A DNA stretch of 64,000 nt from Agrobacterium tumefaciens (GCA_025560025.1 CP048485.1:1736001-1800000), one strand, 5' to 3'; shown: positions 32,547-41,085, counted from the first letter of the stretch. The notes: generated from the sequence alone by a model not told the origin. Program-made: numbers and translations.

Positions 32547-33100
32547 TAGCGGTTCACCGATCCTGTTATCGTGTCATCCATATCGTCGGCTTCATCGCCC
32601 GCGACGGCGGAGACGGCTGGAGCCGCCGGGGGACGGGAAACACGTGCCCTGGGTGTCGGTATCGGCGCACCATTGGCGGCGATCTGGCCCGCCGGCGGCG
32701 ATTTCGGCTTGGATGCTCCACCAAGCGTGGCGCCCGGCTTCGAACCGTTGACGGCCGCGGCGATGACATCTTCCACGCTCATGCCTTCAGGTTCGGGCGG
32801 CTGCGGCAATTGCGATCGCAGCATCGGAAGTTCGCGCGGCTGCGCCAGCTGCGTGGGCATCGTCGGCGAAAGGCCGAGCTCATTCTGATAGGCATTGACG
32901 AGACGATGGAGGCGGTTGGGCTGCGTCAGCAGCGCCCAGTCGGCCCTGAGAAGATCGATCGTGTCCTTCTCGAGCTTGATTTCGGCCTCGAGCTTGCGGA
33001 CCTCTTCCAGCTTCAGATCGGCCTTGTGCTTGATCGAATAGGTCACGACAGCCGCAGCGACCATGACCCCCACCAAGACGATATCGAATGTACGCAGCAT
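32546..33100 (-). CDS. ftsL: Cell division protein FtsL-like
   Basis: FtsL is a small bitopic divisome protein acting with FtsB and FtsQ. I chose the ATG at 33100 (MLRTFDIVLVGVMV) because GGGAGG lies 5 bases upstream and because it leaves the rsmH frame just behind it. The product of 184 residues has a membrane helix at about 5-22, a coiled coil (LEEVRKLEAEIKLEKDTIDLLRADW), the segment PNRLHRLV, and a long Pro/Ala-rich tail absent from E. coli FtsL (121). The tail is common in rhizobial forms. Identification rests largely on position between rsmH and ftsI. Confidence 0.88.
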   Translation of the reverse strand: MLRTFDIVLVGVMVAAAVVTYSIKHKADLKLEEVRKLEAEIKLEKDTIDLLRADWALLTQPNRLHRLVNAYQNELGLSPTMPTQLAQPRELPMLRSQLPQPPEPEGMSVEDVIAAAVNGSKPGATLGGASKPKSPPAGQIAANGAPIPTPRARVSRPPAAPAVSAVAGDEADDMDDTITGSVNR

Positions 33101-33101
33101 A

Positions 33102-34127
33102 TCAGCCTCCCATCTTTTCAAGGCTGGCGAGATCAGGAAGCTCGAAAATCGAAAAATCCGCAGCACGCGCCGGCGCTGAGGTCCGCAGACCGGCGCGCAG
33201 CTTGGCTGAACGGGCACGCGGATTGAGCTCCGCCTCCTCGTCACTGGCAGCGATCATCGGCTTGCCGATAGTGTCGAAAATGGCGGGCCTGTCTTCCACC
33301 ATCGGCAGGTGCCGGGAACCGGCGGCTTTACCCGACCGATCCGCGAAAAATTTCTTGACGATACGGTCTTCGAGCGAATGGAACGTGACGACGACAAGCC
33401 GGCCGCCGGGCTTCAAGGCCTGCTCGGCGGCGAACAGCGCCTGCGCCAACTCACCCAGTTCGTCATTGACGAAAACGCGAAGGGCCTGAAACACGCGGGT
33501 TGCGGGATGGATCTTGTCCTTCGCCTTGCGCGGCGTGACGATCTCGATCAGACCGGCCAGATCGCGCGTGGTGCGGAAAGGCTCTTCCGCCCTTTTCTTC
33601 TCGATGGCGCGGGCGATGCGGCCCGGCTGTTTTTCCTCACCGAGAAAGCCGAAGATGCGGATGAGATCGCCGACCTTGGCGCGATTGACGACATCCGCCG
33701 CCGAAACGCCCGAACTCGACATACGCATGTCGAGAGGGCCGTTCTTCTGGAAGGAAAAACCGCGTTCGGCCTCGTCGATCTGCATGGAGGAGACGCCAAT
33801 ATCGAGAACAACACCGTCAAGGCCACCTTGCGGCGCGTGTTTGGCCAGATCGGAAAATTGCGATTGAATAAGCGAAAGCCTGCCGCCATTGGCGGCCACC
33901 ATGGCCTGACCGCCGGCAATCGCTGTCGGATCGCGGTCAAGCGCGATCACGCTCGCGCCCTGGTCAAGAATGGCCTGGGTATAGCCGCCGGCCCCGAAGG
34001 TGCCGTCAAGAATGATCTTTCCGGATGCGGGCTCAAGCGCGGCGATCACTTCGCGAAGAAGAACCGGGATGTGGCGTTGAGGTCCGCCACCGGCATCAGA
34101 AGATCGTCCGCCAGAATTCGCCGCCAT
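33102..34127 (-). CDS. rsmH: 16S rRNA m4C1402 methyltransferase RsmH
   Basis: RsmH (MraW) methylates N4 of C1402 in 16S rRNA. The 341-residue protein shows [13 protein letters not shown], the SAM motif [17 protein letters not shown], and the downstream [30 protein letters not shown] and [16 protein letters not shown] motifs. The open frame runs far upstream to 34769, through mraZ in another frame, but the ATG at 34127 (MAANSGG) is 14 bp after the mraZ stop and gives the normal N-terminus. The next gene is ftsL. Confidence 0.96.
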   Translation of the reverse strand: MAANSGGRSSDAGGGPQRHIPVLLREVIAALEPASGKIILDGTFGAGGYTQAILDQGASVIALDRDPTAIAGGQAMVAANGGRLSLIQSQFSDLAKHAPQGGLDGVVLDIGVSSMQIDEAERGFSFQKNGPLDMRMSSSGVSAADVVNRAKVGDLIRIFGFLGEEKQPGRIARAIEKKRAEEPFRTTRDLAGLIEIVTPRKAKDKIHPATRVFQALRVFVNDELGELAQALFAAEQALKPGGRLVVVTFHSLEDRIVKKFFADRSGKAAGSRHLPMVEDRPAIFDTIGKPMIAASDEEAELNPRARSAKLRAGLRTSAPARAADFSIFELPDLASLEKMGG

Positions 34128-34141
34128 CCCGTGTCCCCGTC

Positions 34142-34582
34142 CTATGCGGGGCGAGCAGCCGAAAAACCGCGCCCCGCTCTTGCTTCCGCCTGCGCCGCCA
34201 AAAACGCATTCGGTTGCCAAAGCTGAAAATGATCCGCCCGTCCAACGAAGGTGACGTCGGTGGATATGCCGGTAAATTCCCGCACGAAATCCGTCACCAT
34301 CAACCGACCTTCCTGGTCGAGCTTCATGAAAACGCCGCCGCCATGAACCAGCAGCGACATTGCGTTCGCCTCCGGCGAGAAGGCATCCATGGACGCTATC
34401 TGCCGCTCGTAGCGCTCCAGCAAATCCGGACCGCCGACGCTGATTGCCGGAAAGGCGAAATCCTGAAGGCAATAAAGCTCCTGAATGCCGCGCCTGGCCA
34501 GCACCGAACGAAACGGAGACGGAACCGAAACGCGCCCCTTGGCGTCGATCCTGTTCGTCACGTTCGATAAAAAGCGGTCCAT
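34142..34582 (-). CDS. mraZ: Transcriptional regulator MraZ
   Basis: MraZ is an AbrB-like DNA-binding protein, the first gene of the dcw cluster, known in E. coli to bind TGGGN repeats and repress its own operon. The 146-residue protein carries the two DxxxR motifs of the family, [11 protein letters not shown] and [11 protein letters not shown], and FQLWQPNAF near the end. A matching set of four TGGG repeats lies 177-210 bp upstream. It is followed 14 bp later by rsmH. Confidence 0.95.
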   Translation of the reverse strand: MDRFLSNVTNRIDAKGRVSVPSPFRSVLARRGIQELYCLQDFAFPAISVGGPDLLERYERQIASMDAFSPEANAMSLLVHGGGVFMKLDQEGRLMVTDFVREFTGISTDVTFVGRADHFQLWQPNAFLAAQAEARAGRGFSAARPA

Positions 34583-34758
34583 TACTCAACTCGCCAAAAC
34601 CGCATTCCGCAAAGCAAACCATCCACTTCGCAGACGACACCGGTACGCACGACACATCGCCAAGCGCCAGGGCGACATGCCCTGTAGCAGCCCCTCGCAG
34701 GCTCCTCACTCGTTTCAGCGATTGCGGGTCAAAAACACGACCCAATGTGGTGTGCATT

Positions 34759-34792
34759 TGGGATACCATGGGACACTATGGGCGTCAATGGG
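34759..34792. promoter_or_regulatory. Candidate MraZ operator: four TGGG repeats
   Basis: TGGG occurs at 34759, 34769, 34779 and 34789 on the plus strand, an exact 10-bp period. The fifth base is A, A, C, A and the spacers are five bases. This matches the TGGGN-N5 array known for E. coli MraZ and faces the same side of the helix at each turn. It lies upstream of mraZ itself. Confidence 0.75.
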
Positions 34793-34837
34793 AGAAGCCG
34801 GCACGATGCCGACTTCGCATCGGAAATTCATAAGCCG

Positions 34838-34862
34838 TTAAGTTTAACGAATGGTTTACTTT
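34838..34862 (-). promoter_or_regulatory. Candidate CtrA-type site upstream of mraZ
   Basis: The plus strand reads TTAA, two bases, TTAA-N7-TTTAC, then TTT. It matches 17859-17883 upstream of ddl at 22 of 25 positions in the same orientation. It lies about 256 bp before the mraZ start, beyond the TGGG repeats. Binding of CtrA is inferred. Confidence 0.5.
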
Positions 34863-35202
34863 GCGAGCTCATATGCCCGCAAAGACAATTAAAGCTTGGG
34901 CCGATATGCCTATTTTCCGCTTGAGAAACAGATGCTTGCCGATCTCGGTCAGATACACTCCATTTAAATCGCATAAGGCGCCCTGACGCCGCCGCGGCAA
35001 CGGCAGCCTGGTTGGCTCACGGCCATCTCTATGATTGCGCGACAGACCAGTTGCAGCGGATTCGATTTGAGGCCGAAGCAATGCACATCTTGCATCTCAG
35101 CCAGAACCGCTATTGTCAGCAAACAACAATGCTTCGGCGGCTTGACTTTTTAAACTTTCGATTGATTTTGATTTTTGAAGTTGTGTTTTTCATTGCGAGA
35201 TA
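34863..35202. other. Intergenic region between the mraZ control region and the DUF350 gene
   Basis: No gene is supported here. Short frames at 34869-35081 and 35012-35203 lack family marks and good ribosome-binding sites. The last 60 bases are AT-rich and probably hold the promoter of the 35203 cassette. Confidence 0.5.
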
Positions 35203-35607
35203 ATGATGCCGAATTATGTGGCGGGCTTGCCTGCCTTCTTGAGTTATTTTTTGATTGGCCTGGTCTGCCTGGCAGCTTTTTCCACTATCTACACCCGCCT
35301 TACTCCCCACCGCGAAAGGGAGTTGATCAAGGCCGGCAACATCGCCGCCGTAGTCGCTTTTTTAGGGGCTTTGAGCGGCTTCAGCCTGCCGCTGGCCTCG
35401 GCGGCGGCCAACTCCGTCAGCATCCCCGACTACGTGATCTGGGCGGTGATCGGCCTGCTGGTTCAGGTCTTCGCATTCTATATCGCCAAGCTCACCATGA
35501 CCGACCTGCACCTTAAAATCACCGAGGGCAATGTCGCGGCCGGCCTCTGGAGCGGCGGCATCGCCGTGGTCATCGGGACTTTGAACGCCGCCTGCATGGC
35601 GTATTGA
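35203..35607 (+). CDS. DUF350 (YjfL-like) membrane protein
   Basis: The 134-residue protein has four predicted membrane helices and belongs to the DUF350/YjfL family of unknown biochemical function. Visible features are the first helix FLSYFLIGLVCLAAFSTIY, the conserved ELIKAGNIAAVVAFLGALSGFSLPLA and the late ITEGNVAAGLWSGGIAVVIGTLNAACM. Two adjacent ATG codons start the frame, with only a weak GCGAG upstream. It is 9 bp before a DUF1190 gene and part of a three-gene cassette with an ATP-grasp ligase, an association also known for YjfL/YgiB/YgiC relatives in other bacteria. Confidence 0.88.
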   Translation: MMPNYVAGLPAFLSYFLIGLVCLAAFSTIYTRLTPHRERELIKAGNIAAVVAFLGALSGFSLPLASAAANSVSIPDYVIWAVIGLLVQVFAFYIAKLTMTDLHLKITEGNVAAGLWSGGIAVVIGTLNAACMAY

Positions 35608-35616
35608 GGAACAGAC

Positions 35617-36210
35617 ATGTACTTGGACGTGACAGAACATCCGCGTCTTGCCCTCGGTACGATTGCCGCAATAGGCCTTTTTTTCGCATTTTCATCGGAA
35701 GAAGAGGTCCTTTACACCTCCGTTGACAAGTGCCTTGCCTCAGGGGTCTACCCCAAGGTTTGCCAGGCGGCATCCGAAGACGCCAGCCAGCATCACCTTG
35801 CTACCGCGCCGCGATTTCGCAACATGGTCGCATGTGAAATGGAATACGGCGTGGGAAACTGTTCTGAGCTGAGACAAAATCTCAATTCCAATAACGCGAC
35901 CGGCACGAGCGCCTTCGCACCCTCACCGGTCGGATTTGTGATGCCTCGGAACATCGAACACTTTGCAGACTATAGCGACTATCGCCGCCGTCAGCAAAAC
36001 AGCAAGGCGGGTTCCGCGGGCGCGATGTCGGCCTATCGAAAACGCAACGGTGACCTCGTCACGCCGGATGTGAGCGCCGGCGAACAGAGCGGCGGCTCAT
36101 TCGTGGGCGGTCCAGGCGGCGCGCTGACGAGTGACGTAAAGCAGCTCAACGCCAAAACGAACGTCAAGGGCCGTGGCGGGTTCGGCGGCCACTCCTTTTC
36201 CGGAGGGTGA
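35617..36210 (+). CDS. DUF1190 (YgiB-like) protein with glycine-rich tail
   Basis: The 197-residue protein has one N-terminal hydrophobic segment (about residues 10-26) and then a presumably periplasmic domain with four cysteines in DKCLAS, KVCQAA, VACEME and GNCSEL. These could form two disulfides. The E. coli relative YgiB is a lipoprotein; here no lipobox cysteine follows the hydrophobic segment, so it is likely anchored as a helix. The C-terminus is flexible and ends RGGFGGHSFSGG, similar to the Gly-rich ends I recall in other DUF1190 proteins. GAGG precedes the ATG, and the stop is one base from the ATP-grasp gene. Confidence 0.85.
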   Translation: MYLDVTEHPRLALGTIAAIGLFFAFSSEEEVLYTSVDKCLASGVYPKVCQAASEDASQHHLATAPRFRNMVACEMEYGVGNCSELRQNLNSNNATGTSAFAPSPVGFVMPRNIEHFADYSDYRRRQQNSKAGSAGAMSAYRKRNGDLVTPDVSAGEQSGGSFVGGPGGALTSDVKQLNAKTNVKGRGGFGGHSFSGG

Positions 36211-36211
36211 C

Positions 36212-37369
36212 ATGCGCCGTATCACAGTCCCACCACGCCCGGATTGGCGCGAAAAAGCCAATGCCGTGGGTTTCTCCTTCCATGAAATGCATGGCGAGCC
36301 TTACTGGGTGGACGACGCAGCCTATTGCTTCGGGCTCGATGAAATCGAGCGCGACATCGAAGAACCGAGCCAAGTCCTGCATGATATGTGCATGGATCTC
36401 GTCGCCGATATCGTAAACAGTGAGGCGGCGCTAACCCGTCTTGCCATCCCGCGCGATTATCACGACATGATCCGAAATTCCTGGCAGCGGGGCGACCGGC
36501 ACCTGTATGGCCGCTTCGATCTTGCCTATGATGGACATGGCCCGGCGAAGCTGCTCGAATACAACGCCGACACGCCTACTTCCGTCTTCGAAACGGGATA
36601 TTTCCAATATAACTGGCTGACGGATCAGGTCGCCCTTGGAACGTTGCCAGCGCAAACCGACCAGTTCAACTCCGTTCAGGAAGCCCTGATAGAGGCCTTT
36701 GGGCAATTCTCGCGGGACAGGATTTTCCATTTCGCGGCGATTAGCGACGACCCCGAGGATTGCGGCACGACCATATATCTCATGGACTGCGCCATTCAGG
36801 CTGGCCACCGCGCCCAGTTTCTCGATATCAGGGACATCGGCATCGATGCGAGCGGGCGTTTTGCTGACCTCCAAAGTCGCGTCATCGAGCGCTGCTTCAA
36901 GCTTTACCCCTGGGAATTCATGTTACGGGAATCCTTTGCCGCGCATCTGCCTGCGCAGAATGGCATTTTCATCGAGCCAGCCTGGAAAGCCGTGTTATCG
37001 AACAAAGGCCTGCTGCCCATGCTTTGGCAGCGGCATCCCAATCACCCGAATCTGCTCCCGAGTTTCTTTCCCGACGACCCTGAAATATATGAGTTGCGGG
37101 ATTACGTGGTGAAACCGCTTCTCTCGCGTGAAGGCGAAAATGTCAGCCTTTACCGAAACCGACGCGAGATTTTATCAGCACCCGGCAGTTACGGCGAAGA
37201 GGGATATGTTTTTCAGGCATATGCGCCCTTGTTCCAGAGCGAGTTCGGATACGCCGTGCTAGGAAGCTGGATCGTCGCCGATCGACCCTGCGGACTTGGC
37301 ATTCGCGAGGACGCGTCGCCCATCACCGCAAATCTCTCCCGCTACGTTCCCCATATCATCGAGGGCTGA
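36212..37369 (+). CDS. Glutathionylspermidine synthase-like ATP-grasp ligase (YgiC type)
   Basis: The 385-residue protein matches the synthetase domain of the glutathionylspermidine synthase family, without the amidase domain of true E. coli GspS. It has the length of E. coli YgiC (386). ATP-grasp marks are LYGRFDLAYDGHGPAKLLEYNADTPTS, IEPAWKAVLSNKGLLPMLWQRHPNHPNLLPSFF and the late YVVKPLLSREGENVSL. Such enzymes form amide bonds using ATP, but the substrate of this subgroup is not established. I chose the ATG at 36212 because GGAGGG precedes it, rather than the GTG at 36173. It is the third gene of the DUF350-DUF1190 cassette. Confidence 0.88.
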   Translation: MRRITVPPRPDWREKANAVGFSFHEMHGEPYWVDDAAYCFGLDEIERDIEEPSQVLHDMCMDLVADIVNSEAALTRLAIPRDYHDMIRNSWQRGDRHLYGRFDLAYDGHGPAKLLEYNADTPTSVFETGYFQYNWLTDQVALGTLPAQTDQFNSVQEALIEAFGQFSRDRIFHFAAISDDPEDCGTTIYLMDCAIQAGHRAQFLDIRDIGIDASGRFADLQSRVIERCFKLYPWEFMLRESFAAHLPAQNGIFIEPAWKAVLSNKGLLPMLWQRHPNHPNLLPSFFPDDPEIYELRDYVVKPLLSREGENVSLYRNRREILSAPGSYGEEGYVFQAYAPLFQSEFGYAVLGSWIVADRPCGLGIREDASPITANLSRYVPHIIEG

Positions 37370-37400
37370 TGCCCACCGAAAGAGTCGGCAGGAAAATTCG

Positions 37401-37798
37401 CCAGTTGGCCTGTAAGCCGGGTTCTGTATGGCCCCGGTTTGACCCGGAACGTGGCAGCCATTCATCTGGGACGGCATTTGCATGCCGCCTCGCGCAACCC
37501 ACCCGGATGACGGGCCCGGAAACCGGCTGTAAACAGGCTTTCGCCCGTCCCATGTCATCCCTATTCGGTCTTGCTCCCGGTGGGGTTTACCTTGCCACCA
37601 CTGTCACCAGCGGCGCGGTGGGCTCTTACCCCACCCTTTCACCCTTACCATGCAAAGCATGGCGGTTTGCTCTCTGTGGCACTTTCCCTAGGGTCGCCCC
37701 CGCCGGACGTTATCCGGCACCGTATTTCCGTGGAGCCCGGACTTTCCTCACCTTACCGTCTTTCGACATTGGTAAAGCGCGGCTGCCCGGCCAACTGG
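37401..37798 (-). ncRNA. rnpB: RNase P RNA
   Basis: The minus strand contains the universal core GAGGAAAGTCCGGGCTCC near its 5' end and ACAGAACCCGGCTTA near its 3' end. The ends pair as helix P1: CCAGTTGGCC at 37401-37410 is complementary to 37789-37798. The 398-nt length suits a bacterial A-type RNase P RNA, the ribozyme that matures tRNA 5' ends. Several open frames cross it, and none is a real gene. The exact ends are set by P1 and may be off by a few bases. Confidence 0.95.
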
Positions 37799-37854
37799 CA
37801 TGGGCTGCATAACCATGTTCCGAGGTGAAAGCCACCGAAAAGCGAAGACAAAGA

Positions 37855-39045
37855 TCAAAGAAATGCCGGTTTGAAATCCGTGGCATAGGCTTCGTCGCCA
37901 ATTTCTCCATCAAGCAGCAGCGCGGCACCCAGACGCCCGATCTCGTCGGAGCTCTTGGCCGCCGTGCCATTGCCACCGGTCAGAACCGCAATGCGTGGTG
38001 ATGAAGTGAAGCCGATGGCGGGGTAACCGCCCGGCGTTTTGGACACAACGCAGGCAGCCATTGAAATACGCGCGCGGTCGATGGACGGTAGCAATGTCCC
38101 GATGATATCGGAGAGATGGTCGCGCACGCTTTCGCGTCCACCGGAACGGAACCAGGCGCGAATTTCCGGGTCGCTGCCGACAGGTTTGTCGTCGGGATCG
38201 CCGCCGATTTTCAGGTAGAACCTGCCATCGGGATAGCGCACGGGCGGAAGCAGATAGATATGTTTCGTCGTGTCGCTCGGCTCATAGATCAGCGAAGGCA
38301 TACCCGCATATTGTCCCAGATCCGCTTCATCGACCTCAAAAAAGGCGACCGTGCGTGCATAGACATTGAGAGCAACCGGCTGCGACAGCAGATCCTTCGT
38401 AATCGAAAAACCGCCCGCCGCCACCAGCACGCGATCTGCGGTGTAAACCGCACCCGAGGCCGTCTCTACCCGAGCACAACCATCCTCTTCCCGGGTCGAA
38501 ACAACGATATCGTCGATAAGCGTCACACCGGCCTTGTCCGCCAGAACGCTCTGCGCCTTCACCAGGGCGCGCGGATTGACGTAACCCGCATTGTCTCTTT
38601 CGAACACGCCCTCACAGCCCGGCTCGAAGGAAAAATAGGGAAAGTCACTTTTCAGGCTCTCATTATCCATCAGTGCCGTGGAGACGCCAAGCCGTTCCGC
38701 CGCCTTGAGGACATTGTCGATAAAGGGATTGTCGCCTCCCCGTTCCGGCCCGACGATCAGGCAGCCGACAGGCGCGTAAAACCCCACCCCGCTCCTTGCC
38801 GTTATATCGGCGTAACGCGCAATCGAGCGATTGGCGAGCAAAGCCCAGTCCGCATCGCCATCAATGGTGCGGGTAATACGCGCTTCATCGTAATGGCTGG
38901 CAAAAACGCCCTGATGCGACGTGATATCGGCAGGCTCGCCGGGGCCGATCAGCGCGACGCCATCCACCTTTTCCGCCAGATGGCGGGCGGCGGCGGCACC
39001 CATCATGCCGCGACCGACGACGATATATTTGAAATGCCCCGACAT
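37855..39045 (-). CDS. FAD-dependent amine oxidoreductase (DAO family), copy 1
   Basis: The 396-residue protein has an N-terminal FAD Rossmann motif YIVVGRGMMGAAAARHL, the GYVNPRALVKAQ region, and the C-terminal FAD contact VLTGGNGTAAKSSDEIGRLGA. It belongs to the D-amino-acid oxidase/sarcosine oxidase (SoxB/DadA-like) family, which oxidises amines with FAD. The frame opens at 39078, but GAGGGCGGC lies just before the ATG at 39045. It follows a clear paralogue on the same strand with a 59-bp gap. The substrate is unknown. Confidence 0.88.
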   Translation of the reverse strand: MSGHFKYIVVGRGMMGAAAARHLAEKVDGVALIGPGEPADITSHQGVFASHYDEARITRTIDGDADWALLANRSIARYADITARSGVGFYAPVGCLIVGPERGGDNPFIDNVLKAAERLGVSTALMDNESLKSDFPYFSFEPGCEGVFERDNAGYVNPRALVKAQSVLADKAGVTLIDDIVVSTREEDGCARVETASGAVYTADRVLVAAGGFSITKDLLSQPVALNVYARTVAFFEVDEADLGQYAGMPSLIYEPSDTTKHIYLLPPVRYPDGRFYLKIGGDPDDKPVGSDPEIRAWFRSGGRESVRDHLSDIIGTLLPSIDRARISMAACVVSKTPGGYPAIGFTSSPRIAVLTGGNGTAAKSSDEIGRLGAALLLDGEIGDEAYATDFKPAFL

Positions 39046-39104
39046 GCCGCCCTCTTCATCCGCTCTGTTCAGTCGCAACCTTGTAGCCGCTCCACAGAAG
39101 GATG

Positions 39105-40292
39105 TCAGATAAAAACCGGCGACATTTCGGCGGCAAAATCATTCTCGGTCAGCTGGCCGTCCAGAAGCAGCACCGCACCCAGCCGACCGATCTCGTCCGA
39201 CGACTTGGCGGAAACGAAATTGCCGCCGGTCAGCACCGCAATATTGGAGGATTGTGTATAGCCGATATAGGGATAACCGCTGCGGGTTATGGAGGCGACA
39301 CAGGAACCGGATGTCACCGGGCAACCTGCAAGTTCCGGCATCAACGACAGCGCCCGTTTTTTCAGAAACTCGACCTCGTCTGGCGTGCCATCCGAATGGA
39401 ACCAGTCGACCGCCTCGGCCAGCGTTTCGAGCCTGCCCTTTTCGCTTTCACCGCCGATCTTCAGATAGACCTTGCCGTCGGGGTAGCGCACGGGCGGAAG
39501 AATATAGACGATATCGTCCTCAGTCTCAGTCAGCACGATGGTCGAAGGCATGGCGCCGAAAAGGGCCTGCCTTGCATCATCAAGCTCGAAAAAGGCAATG
39601 GTGCGGCCCGTCGCCGCCATATCGACCGGCGATGGCAGAAGATCGGCCATGTTGGTGAAACCGCCGGCTGCGACGATGACCTTTTCAGCTGTGTGCACGG
39701 CCCCTTCCCGGGTCGAAACCTCCACACCCTTGGACGTATCGCGAATATGCGCCGCCGTCTCGCGCACCAGCCGCGCGCCCTGTGCCCCGGCAATGGCGCA
39801 TTGGGCCTTCACCAGGGCGCGTGGATTGACGTGACCGGCATTGCGCGCCTCGAAATAGCCGTTGTGATCGGCAGGCAGGGAAAACATCGGGAAGCGACCG
39901 GCAAGCCCACCGCTACCTATCGTTTCCACACCGAGATCGAGACGGCCCGCTGAGGAAAGCGCGCGCGACACATAGTCTCCGGCAAGCCCCTTGCCGTTTC
40001 CGGTAAACAGACAGCCCGCTTCGGTGAAGAAACGGATGCCGCTTTTTGCCTCGATCTCCGCATAGCGCCGGATGGAGCGCTGCGCGAGTGCCGCCCAGAC
40101 CGGATCGCCATCGAAGCCACGCGTAATCCGCGCTTCATCGTAGTGGCTTGAAAATACACCGGTATGGGTCCTGCGATTGGCGGGCTCGGCGGGTCCGATC
40201 AGCGCCACGCCATCCGTTTGCGCCGAAAGGTGCCGCGCCGCCGCCGCACCCATCATTCCAGCCCCGACCACGATATATTTGAAATCCGGCAT
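39105..40292 (-). CDS. FAD-dependent amine oxidoreductase (DAO family), copy 2
   Basis: The 395-residue protein is collinear with the downstream gene: FAD motif YIVVGAGMMGAAAARHL, HYDEARITRGFDGD, GHVNPRALVKAQ, ILPPVRYPDGKVYLKIGG and VLTGGNFVSAKSSDEIGRLGA all recur there. Identity by eye is close to half. They are a tandem duplication with divergence, probably one transcript. The family oxidises secondary or primary amines or N-methyl amino acids. No transporter or regulator lies next to the pair to suggest a substrate. Confidence 0.88.
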   Translation of the reverse strand: MPDFKYIVVGAGMMGAAAARHLSAQTDGVALIGPAEPANRRTHTGVFSSHYDEARITRGFDGDPVWAALAQRSIRRYAEIEAKSGIRFFTEAGCLFTGNGKGLAGDYVSRALSSAGRLDLGVETIGSGGLAGRFPMFSLPADHNGYFEARNAGHVNPRALVKAQCAIAGAQGARLVRETAAHIRDTSKGVEVSTREGAVHTAEKVIVAAGGFTNMADLLPSPVDMAATGRTIAFFELDDARQALFGAMPSTIVLTETEDDIVYILPPVRYPDGKVYLKIGGESEKGRLETLAEAVDWFHSDGTPDEVEFLKKRALSLMPELAGCPVTSGSCVASITRSGYPYIGYTQSSNIAVLTGGNFVSAKSSDEIGRLGAVLLLDGQLTENDFAAEMSPVFI

Positions 40293-40416
40293 GCCATGCT
40301 CCGTATCAGAATTATTCCTGACTACAGCATGCGGGCATGAACCGGAATCGATTTCCGCAGGTACGAACCATGTGGCGCGCGAATCTGAAAGATTGCGGCG
40401 GGCTTTGGCAAAGACC

Positions 40417-40956
40417 TCAGCTGGCCAGAAGCGCCTGCACCTTGCCGCAATAACGCTTGGACACCGGGTTCATGCGGGTGGCGCCATGGCCGGCATTGTA
40501 ACGCAGGATCGTGCTGCAAACCTCGCCGCCGCCAAGCTGATGGGCGGTCGCCAGATATTGCATGCCCCAGCGAATATTGGTCTCGGGATCATAAAGAGCC
40601 TTGGTCGTGCCGCGAAAGCCCATCATGCGCGCCGTTGCCGGCTTGATCTGCATCAGCCCGACCTCGCCTGCGCTGCCGCGGGCCTTGGGATTGAACTTGC
40701 TTTCCACAGAAACGACCGCATGCGCCAGATTGGTGGGAACGCCGTAACGCTTGGCATATTTGACGATCAGATCGGAATAATCATTCTTGAGCGACGAAGG
40801 CAGACTCTTTTCCGGAATGGGATAACCGGGTTTGCGGAAGAAGGTCTCCAGCGTCACGGTCTTGGTCTTGACGTCCTCGTCTTTGGCAAAAGCAATCCCC
40901 GCCTGCGAAACGAGCATAGCAACGCCCGCTGCGACAGCAACAAAAACTCTGTTCAT
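40417..40956 (-). CDS. Exported SLT-domain lytic transglycosylase
   Basis: The 179-residue protein has a signal peptide (MNRVFVAVAAGVAMLVSQAG, cleavage near AFA-KDE) and a lytic transglycosylase domain. The catalytic glutamate is Glu85 in AVVSVESKFNP, followed by the family motifs GEVGLMQIKPATAR and ILRYNAG. Such enzymes cleave the glycan strand of peptidoglycan to 1,6-anhydro products in the periplasm. It is one of several wall hydrolases in the 40-51 kb region. Confidence 0.92.
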   Translation of the reverse strand: MNRVFVAVAAGVAMLVSQAGIAFAKDEDVKTKTVTLETFFRKPGYPIPEKSLPSSLKNDYSDLIVKYAKRYGVPTNLAHAVVSVESKFNPKARGSAGEVGLMQIKPATARMMGFRGTTKALYDPETNIRWGMQYLATAHQLGGGEVCSTILRYNAGHGATRMNPVSKRYCGKVQALLAS

Positions 40957-40992
40957 ATGCTGAAAAAGTCTCCAGATCGGATAACCGGAACA

Positions 40993-41085
40993 ATGAAACG
41001 ATACAAATGTCCAGCGTGCGGAAAGTCGATCACGACCTTCCGAAGTCCAGTCTCCTTGATTGATATTGACGGTAAGTTCTCCTGA
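40993..41085 (+). CDS. Small CPxCG-motif protein (30 residues, tentative)
   Basis: A short frame encodes MKRYKCPACGKSITTFRSPV and ten more residues. CPACGK is a half zinc-ribbon motif. The ribosome-binding site is weak (GGA 4 bases before the ATG). The start resembles the opening of larger zinc-ribbon proteins, so this may be a true small protein, a truncated remnant, or chance. It lies divergently to the SLT gene in a 247-bp gap. Confidence 0.35.
   Translation: MKRYKCPACGKSITTFRSPVSLIDIDGKFS

Noticed and set aside
33101..33244. Upstream extension of ftsL
   Set aside because: It lies inside rsmH. The ATG at 33100 has GGGAGG at the right spacing.
34128..34769. N-terminal extension of the rsmH frame to 555 residues
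   Set aside because: The extra part overlaps mraZ in another frame and the mraZ promoter. The family start is at 34127.
37369..37828. Open frames of 147, 99 and 85 codons across the rnpB locus
   Set aside because: The segment is RNase P RNA on the minus strand, with conserved core and paired ends. The frames have no protein family.
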